Assembly (NCBI GenBank): GCA_023249695.1
Contig: JAHFCD010000067.1
Coordinates: 1 to 8,485 of the forward strand
Direction: 5' to 3'
Source: Elusimicrobiota bacterium
GTDB lineage: Bacteria > Elusimicrobiota > Elusimicrobia > UBA1565 > UBA9628
Length of the DNA: 8,485 bases
In this document: positions 1-6,532 of the stretch, in pieces
Layout of the letters: each line of letters starts with the position of its first letter
Position numbering within the stretch: the stretch's first letter is position 1
Notes under the pieces: generated by a model
The model's database searches: none
Seen by the model: only the letters and a program-made list of their open reading frames with translations
Told to the model about the DNA's origin: nothing
Program-made: the position numbers and the translations under genes

Positions 1-213
1 CTCGCCGTGGCCTCCGAGGTCAAGATTCAGATCTATTCGATCTACGGCACCAAGATCCGCGAGCTCAGCTTCGCCGGCGGCGTCCCGGGCAGCAACACCA
101 CCACCTGGGACGGCACCGACGACTCGGGGACCAAGGTCTCCAAGGGCATCTACATGGCGGTGCTCACGGCGGACGGCTCCAAGACGACGATCAAGATCGG
201 GGTGATCCATTGA
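1..213 (+). CDS. C-terminal fragment of a surface/secreted protein with FlgD-Ig-like domain (5' end outside window)
   Basis: The reading frame is open from base 1 and ends at TGA 211-213, so only the last 70 residues are visible; a GTG at 7 lies inside the domain and is not a credible start. The visible part reads as a FlgD-Ig-like / type IX sorting-domain-like C-terminal beta-sandwich: a VKIQIYSIYGTKIREL strand, then N-TTT-WDGTDDSG, then a KVSKGIYMAVLTADG strand pair and a terminal KIGVIH. The W-D-G-x-D-x-x-G...G-x-Y pattern is characteristic of this family, which typically caps long secreted or cell-surface proteins. The domain call is good; the identity of the whole protein cannot be known from here. 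The next gene starts inside its stop codon, and it encodes a PorV-like protein, which fits an exported-cargo and outer-membrane-factor pairing. Confidence 0.75.
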   Translation, partial: LAVASEVKIQIYSIYGTKIRELSFAGGVPGSNTTTWDGTDDSGTKVSKGIYMAVLTADGSKTTIKIGVIH

Positions 214-1766
214 GCGCTAAGCGGCGGGCTCCGCGTCTCGCGCTGGCGGCCATGCTCCTGAGCATGGCCGCCGGCCCGGCGCGCTCCGCCTCGTCGGGCG
301 CCGGCCAGATCTTCGAGATCGGCTCCAGCGGGCGCGCGCTCGGCATGGGCAACGCCCACACCGCGGTGGTCAAGGACGCGACGTCCCTCTACTACAACCC
401 CGCGGGCCTGGGCCTGCTCGAGGGCAAGGAAGTCCACTTGATGAAGGCCTCGCTGTTCGCGGGCGCTTCCTACGACTACCTGAGCTACGCCCAAAACCTC
501 AAGAAGAAGCCGGGCGGGTGGGGGCTTCAGGTTCTGCGCCTCGGCGTCACGGGCCCGCAGGGCCGCGACGAGACCAACAGCCCGACCGGAGGCTTCACGT
601 ACGCGGAAACGGCCATCGGCTTCGGCTACGGCGTGCGCGGCGCCTTCGTGCCGGATCTGTCCATGGGCATGGGCGTCAAGCTGCTCAACCGCGCGCTGGG
701 GCCGTCCTCGGACAAGCATATGGCCGTGGACATGGGCGCCCAGTACGGCCCGGTCTCCGACGGGAACCTGACCTTCGGCGCGGTGATCCACAACCTCGCG
801 AGCAAGTCCTCGGGCGACACCTCGGACACCCTGTCGCCGAAGATCAAGCTCGGCACGTCCTATCGCGTGATGGGGCCGATGGTGGTCGCCTTCGACGTCT
901 CCAGCGACAAGGAGTTCAACCTCGGGGCGGAGTACCGCTTCGGGTCGCTGGCCCTGCGCGCCGGCCTGTCGCCCGAGGGGATGACCTTCGGCGGAGGTCT
1001 CCTCTTCCGGAAATCCTTCGCCTTCGACCTGGCGGTCATCACCAATCCGACGCTCGGCCTGTCGCAGCGGGTCTCGCTGGGCTATCGCTTCGGCGCCAAC
1101 AAGCCGAAGAAGCTCTCGGCGCTCGCCGAGGAGTACCTCAACAACGGCCTCGCGGAGCTCGAGCTGCATAACTACGCGACGGCGAGCAAGAACATCGAGT
1201 CGGCCCTCGGCCTCGATCCCGCCGTCGGCGGCAAGGAATGGAAGCGCAAGGCCGCCCGCCTGCGGACCTTGCTGGAAGGCATGGACCTCGAGGAGGCCAA
1301 AGACCGGGGCACCCTCCAGGAGCCGACCCCGCAGTCCGCGCTGGTCCACCGCGCGGTCATGAGCTACCTGGTCGGCGACAACTCCGAGGCGATGCTGCTG
1401 GCCCACGTGGCGGCGGGCGGCACGGGCGGCGACTCGGTTTACATGCGCATTCTTCAGTCGATGGCCAAAGCGACGCGCCAGAACATCGTCCGCGAGGACA
1501 TCGTCCCGCTGCCGATCTTCATCCAGGACCGCACGCGCAAGACCGTCGAGTCGATCCACGCCCGCCGCTTCGACGTCGCGATCCGCGCCAGCCGCGACGT
1601 GCTCCTCATCCAGCCCGAGGACGGCGGCTCGTGGATGCGCCTGGGCTCGGCCTACTTCGCCTCGGGAGACCGGACGAAGGCGCTGGACGCGTACAAGAAG
1701 GCGCTGCACCTCGAGCCGGACAACGGCAAGCTGCGAGAGTTCCTCGCGGAGAATTTTCATGAATAA
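210..1766 (+). CDS. PorV/PorQ-like outer-membrane beta-barrel protein with C-terminal TPR repeats
   Basis: 518 residues. The chosen start is TTG 210, overlapping the previous stop as TTGA, with GGGGTG at 199-204 as a weak ribosome site. This start gives a basic n-region (KRR at 4-6), a hydrophobic core (about 10-22) and cleavage near ARSA (24-27); the next in-frame ATG (252) would lose the basic residues. Residues ~31-95 carry the PorV/UPF0164 signature: G-x-G-Q-x-F-E-I-G, R-A-L-G-M-G-N-A-H-T-A, then SLYYNPAGLG. Alternating beta-strand sequence with many Gly/aromatic residues runs to ~296 and ends at GYRFG, as for an outer-membrane barrel. Residues ~303-518 are helical: one TPR-like unit at ~306-337 and a clear TPR at ~474-507 (W-M-R-L-G-S-A-Y-F ... 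A-L-D-A-Y-K-K-A-L-H-L-E-P). In T9SS bacteria PorV shuttles C-terminally tagged cargo; the upstream gene could encode such cargo. The barrel-plus-TPR arrangement is seen directly; the secretion role is inferred. Confidence 0.8.
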   Translation: MSAKRRAPRLALAAMLLSMAAGPARSASSGAGQIFEIGSSGRALGMGNAHTAVVKDATSLYYNPAGLGLLEGKEVHLMKASLFAGASYDYLSYAQNLKKKPGGWGLQVLRLGVTGPQGRDETNSPTGGFTYAETAIGFGYGVRGAFVPDLSMGMGVKLLNRALGPSSDKHMAVDMGAQYGPVSDGNLTFGAVIHNLASKSSGDTSDTLSPKIKLGTSYRVMGPMVVAFDVSSDKEFNLGAEYRFGSLALRAGLSPEGMTFGGGLLFRKSFAFDLAVITNPTLGLSQRVSLGYRFGANKPKKLSALAEEYLNNGLAELELHNYATASKNIESALGLDPAVGGKEWKRKAARLRTLLEGMDLEEAKDRGTLQEPTPQSALVHRAVMSYLVGDNSEAMLLAHVAAGGTGGDSVYMRILQSMAKATRQNIVREDIVPLPIFIQDRTRKTVESIHARRFDVAIRASRDVLLIQPEDGGSWMRLGSAYFASGDRTKALDAYKKALHLEPDNGKLREFLAENFHE

Positions 1767-1802
1767 CGACCGAATCCTTCGCCCCGGCGATCAACAACGT
1801 GT

Positions 1803-1807
1803 GAGGA
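1803..1807 (+). promoter_or_regulatory. Ribosome binding site of the kinase-FliF-FliG gene
   Basis: GAGGA lies four bases before ATG 1812. It is inside the 45-base gap (1767-1811) that separates the PorV-like gene from the motor genes, the only sizeable gap in the plus-strand run. I see no convincing promoter or terminator hairpin in this gap, so cotranscription with the upstream genes is likely but not shown. Confidence 0.55.
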
Positions 1808-1811
1808 CATC

Positions 1812-4283
1812 ATGGAACTAATGCTTCTGGGCCTGCTCCCGTTTCTCTTCCTGATCCTGGCGGCCTCCCTTCTGGTCGTCAGCCAGATCGCGGGGTTCTA
1901 CCAATTCATGCGCTTCTCCTCGCGCGAGCGGCGCAACAACGGCATCATCTCCCAGTTCATCCGGCGGATGGGGCTGGCCCAGACCCAGCTGGCGGGAAGA
2001 AGCCGCCAGCTCGAGGAGCTGTCGCGGCAGCTTCAGATCAACAACGCGGAGCTGGAGCGTCTCAACACCCTCAAGACGAAGTTCCTGTCGATGGCCGTCC
2101 ATGACGTGCGCACGCCGCTCGGCTCGGTCCGGGGCTTCAGCGGCCTGCTCGGCCAAAGCCGCCAGCTCGGCACGACCGAGCGGAAATACCTCAACAACAT
2201 CGTCAAGGCCTCGGATCAGATCGGCCACCTGATGGACGACCTGACGGACATCGCCTTGATCGAGGCCGGAAAATTCCGCGTCGAGATGGCCCCGTTCGGC
2301 CTGACCGGCTTCGTCTCCGAACTGATTCCGTCGATCGGCCTTCTGGCCGGGCAAAAGGGGGTCGCGTTCACCGTCGGCGAGCTGCCGCCCGAGGTCTCGG
2401 TGACGGCCGACCGCTTTCGGCTCGGCCGCGTCCTGACCAACCTTCTGGGCAACGCGGTCAAGTTCACGCCCGCCGGAGGGCGCGTCGAGCTGAGGGTCCG
2501 CTGCGCCGGCAGCGGCGTGATCTTCTCCGTCAAGGACACCGGGCCCGGCATCCATCCGGCCGAGCGCCGCAAGATTTTCGAAAAATTCTACCAGTCCCGC
2601 TTCAGCAAGGACAAGAAGACGGAGGCCATGGGCTGGGGCCTCGGCCTGTCCATCGCGGAGGAGATCGCCCGCGCCCACGGCGGAGAGATCGGCGTCGAGA
2701 GCGCGGGCCTCGGCCGGGGCGCCACCTTCTGGGTCCGCATCCCGCTGCGCCCGGTCCGCGTCGCGCGGGTGATGAGCGGCGTCGCGGGCTTGGCCGTCGC
2801 CTTCCTGCTGCTGGCCGGGCCGCTCCGCGCGCAGACTTTGCCCCTCGACGAGAAGGGGAAATTCGAGGCCGGGCTGGAGCACAAGGTCGAGGGCGTCCTG
2901 CAGCGCATCCTGGGGCCCAACCGCTCCAAGGTCGTCGTCGAGGCGACGGTCGACTTCACGCGGATCGAGAAATTCGAGATGGTGGAGGTCGCGAAGGCGG
3001 GGACGGGCAAGAACAAGGCTTACCTCTGGGGCAGCGAGCCGGAGGAAGCGGCCGCGAGCGCGGAGAATCCGGCTCCGACGGAGTTCCTGCCCGGCGTCCC
3101 GGCGCCGCAGGCGGAGAGCTCGGCCAAGAAGCAGCCCCAGTCGTACGAGCGGAAGAACTCCTTCCCGACCGAGTTCTTGAAGCGGCTGAGCGTGACGGTG
3201 ATTCTCGACAGCAGCATCGATCCTAAGCAAAGCGAGGCGATCCGGGACATCACGACCCAGATCCTCGACATCACGCCGATCCGCGGCGATACCCTGACCG
3301 TGGTCCACGCGGCCTTCACCCCGCTCTGGAAGACGGTTTGGCACGAGCCCGAGACCGCGTGGCTCATCGTCAAATATTTGCTCATCTCGCTGCTGTCCGT
3401 GATGACTTTGGCGGTCGTCGCGCTGTGCCTGCTGCGGCTCGCCTCCGCGATGCGGGAGATGGCGCTGGCTCAAACCCAGCAGATGAACATGGACATGACG
3501 GGCGGGGCCGGAGACGGGAAGGACGGCCTGCTCGGCCTCGACGAGGCGGAGGAGGCGAAGCCGAAGGAGGAGCTGCTTCAGCTGACGGGCCCCGAGGAGA
3601 TCCGTTTCCAGGTCAAGCCCGACCAGATGGACGCCTTGATCGAGATGCTGGCCGCGGAGGACGCGGCGAACGTCGCCCTCATCGCCGCCCATCTGGAAGG
3701 CGACGTGCGCGCGAAGCTGCTCGAAGGCCTGCCGGGCACTTTGTCGGACCAGGTCCTGGCGTCGCTCGGCCGCGTGCGCTACGTGGAGCCGGAGATGATC
3801 CAGAATCTCAAGGAAGAGCTCGAGCGCCGGCTGGCCGGCGCGGTGGGCGGCCTGAACCATCTGGTCCCGATGATCGACTCGGTGCCGCTCTCGAAGCGGG
3901 CCGCGATGATCGAGTCTCTCGCCGAGGTCGATCCCGAGCTCGGCCGCCAGCTGCGCCGGCGGGTCTTCCTCTTCGAGAACCTCCAGTACCTGTCTCCGAG
4001 CGAGTGGTCCCTGGTCAACGCCAAGATCAACGCGATGGAATGGGCGGAAGCCCTTGCGGAAGGGCCCCAAAATGTCGCTGACTCTCTCAAGGCGGGCATG
4101 CATGAGGGCGCTTGGAGAGTGTTGAGCCAGATGATCGAGTCGAAACCCGGCACCGCGGCGACGCGCCGCGGCGCCCAGGACAAGGTGGCTAAAACGGTGA
4201 TGGAGCTGATAGCCGAGAATCGCATTCAGGACATCGTGGGCCGCGAGAACGAGCAGATCAAGTCGGCCGGGGTCCAGTCATGA
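1812..4283 (+). CDS. Histidine kinase - FliF C-terminal domain - FliG rotor fusion protein
   Basis: 823 residues in one uninterrupted frame. Order: TM1 (~4-30), basic stretch, short coiled coil (~57-90), HisKA with phospho-acceptor His97 (MAVHDVRTPL), HATPase with N box (N210, N214), G1 D-T-G-P-G-I 242-247, F box 255-261 and G2 G-W-G-L-G-L-S 274-280, ending about residue 312. TM2 is ~322-340. A FliF C-terminal (RBM3-like) domain follows: GLEHKVEGVLQRILGPNRSK at 354-373, an Ala/Glu/Pro-rich insert ~394-447, then K-R-L-S-V-T-V-I-L-D and RGDTLTVVHAAF at 491-502. TM3 is ~516-542. FliG middle and C-terminal domains span ~593-806, with an ungapped by-eye match to remembered E. coli FliG from FLFENL (719-724) onward. 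Topology is consistent: kinase and FliG cytoplasmic, FliF part periplasmic. There is no sensor domain, no FliF RBM1/RBM2, no FliG N-terminal domain and no EHPQ motif. The inferred role is a kinase-bearing rotor of a MotAB-driven motor. The alternative is two genes (kinase, and FliF-FliG from ATG 2772) joined by an indel. Confidence 0.82.
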   Translation: MELMLLGLLPFLFLILAASLLVVSQIAGFYQFMRFSSRERRNNGIISQFIRRMGLAQTQLAGRSRQLEELSRQLQINNAELERLNTLKTKFLSMAVHDVRTPLGSVRGFSGLLGQSRQLGTTERKYLNNIVKASDQIGHLMDDLTDIALIEAGKFRVEMAPFGLTGFVSELIPSIGLLAGQKGVAFTVGELPPEVSVTADRFRLGRVLTNLLGNAVKFTPAGGRVELRVRCAGSGVIFSVKDTGPGIHPAERRKIFEKFYQSRFSKDKKTEAMGWGLGLSIAEEIARAHGGEIGVESAGLGRGATFWVRIPLRPVRVARVMSGVAGLAVAFLLLAGPLRAQTLPLDEKGKFEAGLEHKVEGVLQRILGPNRSKVVVEATVDFTRIEKFEMVEVAKAGTGKNKAYLWGSEPEEAAASAENPAPTEFLPGVPAPQAESSAKKQPQSYERKNSFPTEFLKRLSVTVILDSSIDPKQSEAIRDITTQILDITPIRGDTLTVVHAAFTPLWKTVWHEPETAWLIVKYLLISLLSVMTLAVVALCLLRLASAMREMALAQTQQMNMDMTGGAGDGKDGLLGLDEAEEAKPKEELLQLTGPEEIRFQVKPDQMDALIEMLAAEDAANVALIAAHLEGDVRAKLLEGLPGTLSDQVLASLGRVRYVEPEMIQNLKEELERRLAGAVGGLNHLVPMIDSVPLSKRAAMIESLAEVDPELGRQLRRRVFLFENLQYLSPSEWSLVNAKINAMEWAEALAEGPQNVADSLKAGMHEGAWRVLSQMIESKPGTAATRRGAQDKVAKTVMELIAENRIQDIVGRENEQIKSAGVQS
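2770..2775 (+). other. Kinase/FliF junction: TGATGA one frame over, internal ATG with signal-peptide-like continuation
   Basis: In-frame codons here are GTG ATG AGC, but the +1 frame reads two consecutive TGA stops (2770-2772, 2773-2775) overlapping ATG 2772. This is the usual geometry of coupled stop/start overlaps, and the same kind of overlap occurs at 4280-4283 and 5792-5796. Translation from ATG 2772 would begin with a hydrophobic segment resembling a signal peptide ending in P-L-R-A, followed by Q-T-L-P. No Shine-Dalgarno precedes it. The frame upstream keeps G/C third positions right up to the junction, which favours a real fusion over a distant frameshift. A single-base error between the kinase end (~2747) and 2770 cannot be excluded. 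Confidence 0.5.
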
Positions 4284-5794
4284 GCGCGGACAAGGCCGGC
4301 AAGAGCTCGATGTTCTCCGCGTTGGGCGGCGCCGCGGCCGCCGAGGCCCAGCGGGGCGCGGCGTCCGACCCCGCCGCGTCCGCCGCGGCCCTTCAGCCGC
4401 TGCAGGAGCGGATCGACGCGCTCGAGGCCAGGCTCGCCGAAGCGCAGAACAACGCTCCGGTCGACCGGATCGCGGCCCTGGAAAAGCAGCTCAAGGAGAC
4501 GCAGGAGAAGGCGATCGCCTCCATGCTCGTCCTGCGCGAGCGCGAGGAAGCCCAGAAGACCGCCCAGCGCGAATCCGAGATGATGCTCAAATCCCTCGCG
4601 GCCCAGCGGCGCACCGAGGAGGTCGACCGCCAGCTCCGCGATCAGCTCGCCAACCAGCGCCGGCGCATCGACGATCTGGAAAGCCGGCTCGTCGAATCGG
4701 CCACGGCGGCCGGCGGCGCCCAGCAGCTCGAGCCCGTCATCGCGGCGCAGCGGATGGCCGCCGGCCAGCTGTCGGCCTACGAGGGGGACCTGCGCGCGCT
4801 CGCCGAGCGGGTGGACGATCTGAAGAAAACCGGTGAAGCGTCCGCGTCGGCGCTCAACGCCCTTCGCGCCGGCTTGGACCTTCTGCGGATCGACCTGGAG
4901 TCGCGCTTCGCGGCGGGGGACGCCTCCGCCGGCGCGACGGCCGCGGCGATCGCCGCCCTGGAGTCGGGCCTGGTCCGCACGCGGACCGAGCTCGAAGCGC
5001 AGGCCGGCCACCAGCGCGACGTCTCGGCCTCGACGGTCGCCGCCCTGCGCGGCGCGCTCGAGGAGCTCAAGAACTCCACGCTCTCGATCGTCTCGGCGGG
5101 CGATCCCGCGGCGGCGTCGTCCGAGTCCGCGCTTGCGAAGTCGCTCTCCGGCATGGAAGCCACGCTGCGGGCCGGCGACGAGGGGCGCATGCTGGCCATG
5201 AAGGCCGAGATGGCGGGCCTGTGGAAGGAGTGCGCGTCCGTCCTGCGCGCCGTGCAGGCCGGCGCCGCGGAGACCTCGGCCCTCGAATCCCGGCTGCGCT
5301 CGCTGATGAGCGCCGAGTCCTCCGAGCGCAAGGCCGCCGTCGAGAGCCTGGGCGCGGGCCTGGGCGACCGCATCGAGAGCCGCGAGGGACGCTGGGAGTC
5401 TCGGCTCGCCGCCCTGCGCGCCGAGTTCGTCTCGTACGCGGCCCGCTGGGACGCCGGCGCGGCGGAAACGCGGGAGAAGACGGCCGCGAACACTCAGCTG
5501 GCGGCCGCGCTCGATTACGCGCTGCGCACGCTGAAGGCCGAGGCCGTCAGCCTCGAGGCGCTCAAGCGCGTCGAGGGGGAGCTGTCCATCCTGCAGACCG
5601 AGGCCGGCTCCTGGGCTCAGACCCGCGCCTTCCAGGGGGACCTGATGTCCCGCATCGAGCAGGTCCGCACCGCCTTTGACGAGAAGCTCCGGGCCTCTTC
5701 CGGGTCCATCGCGGCCTTCGAAACCGAAGTCCGGGGCCTCATCCTCGCTCGCGTCCTGCGGCTCGAGGAGCGTATTTCCAACAAGGAGAGTTGA
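4280..5794 (+). CDS. Ala-rich cytoplasmic coiled-coil protein of the motor operon, unrecognised
   Basis: 504 residues. The start ATG 4280 overlaps the rotor gene stop as ATGA, implying translational coupling. I do not recognise a family. There is no signal peptide and no hydrophobic segment long enough for a membrane span. The first ~38 residues are low-complexity Ala/Gly/Ser; from about 40 to the end it is nearly all helical with heptad-like spacing of Leu/Ala/Ile between Arg/Glu/Asp/Lys, for example LQPLQERIDALEARLAEAQ at 38-56, RRRIDDLESRL at 127-137, and a final LRLEERIS near 493-500. Breaks around 141-150, 211-220 and 272-282 suggest several coiled-coil segments. It has only one Cys (318) and four Trp. 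Its place between rotor and stator genes suggests a structural, linker or effector part of the same machine, perhaps where a C-ring or cargo connector would be. Distant analogies (FliH-like rod, AglZ-like gliding scaffold) are speculation. Confidence 0.8.
   Translation: MSADKAGKSSMFSALGGAAAAEAQRGAASDPAASAAALQPLQERIDALEARLAEAQNNAPVDRIAALEKQLKETQEKAIASMLVLREREEAQKTAQRESEMMLKSLAAQRRTEEVDRQLRDQLANQRRRIDDLESRLVESATAAGGAQQLEPVIAAQRMAAGQLSAYEGDLRALAERVDDLKKTGEASASALNALRAGLDLLRIDLESRFAAGDASAGATAAAIAALESGLVRTRTELEAQAGHQRDVSASTVAALRGALEELKNSTLSIVSAGDPAAASSESALAKSLSGMEATLRAGDEGRMLAMKAEMAGLWKECASVLRAVQAGAAETSALESRLRSLMSAESSERKAAVESLGAGLGDRIESREGRWESRLAALRAEFVSYAARWDAGAAETREKTAANTQLAAALDYALRTLKAEAVSLEALKRVEGELSILQTEAGSWAQTRAFQGDLMSRIEQVRTAFDEKLRASSGSIAAFETEVRGLILARVLRLEERISNKES
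5784..5788 (+). promoter_or_regulatory. Ribosome binding site deciding the motA start
   Basis: AGGAG is followed by a five-base spacer to ATG 5794, a normal distance. The in-frame TTG at 5791 would be only two bases from it, so the ATG is the start. The site lies within the last codons of the coiled-coil gene, whose TGA (5792-5794) shares one base with this ATG. Confidence 0.7.
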
Positions 5795-6531
5795 TGGACA
5801 TAGCATCAGTGGCCGGTCTGGCCACCTTAGTCATCCTGGTCGTCGCCGGAGCCGTGACGGGACAGCTGCCGGCCTTCTTCATCAACGCCCACGGATTGGT
5901 GATCGTGTTCGGCGGGACGGGAGCGGCGATGCTGCTCAACACGCCGACGCGGGACCTGCGCGCCGCCGCCAGCTCGCTGCGGGTCTTTTGGCGCGGCGAG
6001 CATTATCCGCCTCCGCTCAGCGTCGTCAAAACGGTGACGGCCTTGGCCGAGCAGGTCCACAAGCGCGGCGCGGCTGCCCTCCAGGAGGCCGACTCAAAGG
6101 CCGTGCAGGGCTACCTCCGGCGCGCGGCGATGGTGGCGGTGGAATACAACGACCCGGACCTGGTGCAGAGCATCCTCGAAAGCGAGCTCAACGTCAGCTT
6201 CGATCGCCACAACGAGGTCGTCAACGTCTTTCGCACCGGCGCGATCCTGGCGCCGATGTTCGGCCTGCTCGGCACCTTGATCGGCATCGTCTCCGTGCTG
6301 AAGCAGATCTCCAATCCCGAGACCGTCGGCGGCGCGATGGCGGTGGCGATGACCACCGCCTTCTACGGCATCTCGGTCGCGAACGTCTTCTGCGTGCCGG
6401 TCGCCGGCAAGCTGCGCATCCGCGGTCTCGAGGAGCACAAGGCCAAGTCGATGGTCGCCGACGGCGTCGTCATGATGATGCGCGGCACGATCCCCCTGGT
6501 CATCGAGCGCAAGCTGCAGACCTACCTGTAA
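5794..6531 (+). CDS. motA: MotA family stator protein (ion channel subunit of the motor)
   Basis: 245 residues, slightly shorter than typical flagellar MotA. MotA and MotB form the ion-conducting stator that pushes on FliG. Four membrane segments are visible: ~4-22, ~30-48 (AHGLVIVFGGTGAAMLL, the usual MotA G-G motif), ~148-169 (GAILAPMFGLLGTLIGIVSV) and ~181-204 (AMTTAFYGISVANVFCVPVAGKL in part). Pro154 and Pro202 match the two functional prolines (P173 and P222 in E. coli) with nearly the same separation. In the cytoplasmic loop, Arg109 and Glu117 have the same +8 spacing as the FliG-contacting Arg90/Glu98 of E. coli MotA. The conserved L-L-G-T-L-I-G motif is also found in TolQ/ExbB relatives, but the layout and the MotB partner next door make MotA the best call. 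The coupling ion cannot be read from the sequence. Confidence 0.93.
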   Translation: MDIASVAGLATLVILVVAGAVTGQLPAFFINAHGLVIVFGGTGAAMLLNTPTRDLRAAASSLRVFWRGEHYPPPLSVVKTVTALAEQVHKRGAAALQEADSKAVQGYLRRAAMVAVEYNDPDLVQSILESELNVSFDRHNEVVNVFRTGAILAPMFGLLGTLIGIVSVLKQISNPETVGGAMAVAMTTAFYGISVANVFCVPVAGKLRIRGLEEHKAKSMVADGVVMMMRGTIPLVIERKLQTYL

Positions 6532-6532
6532 C

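Noticed and set aside
150..1760. Long minus-strand open frame antisense to the PorV-like gene
   Set aside because: Arg/Ala/Leu-rich shadow typical of high-GC DNA opposite a real gene; the plus strand carries recognisable family motifs.
1818..4103. Minus-strand open frame of about 760 codons opposite the rotor fusion
   Set aside because: Low-complexity His/Arg/Leu/Asp-rich shadow; no domain features, and the plus strand has clear kinase, FliF and FliG motifs.
5791..5793. TTG as the motA start
   Set aside because: Only two bases from the AGGAG ribosome site; ATG 5794 has proper spacing and a TGATG overlap with the upstream stop.
4226..5806. Minus-strand open frame of about 520 codons opposite the coiled-coil gene
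   Set aside because: Gly/Arg/Leu-rich shadow of an Ala/Glu/Arg-rich coiled coil; the plus frame has proper overlaps with both neighbours and heptad patterning.
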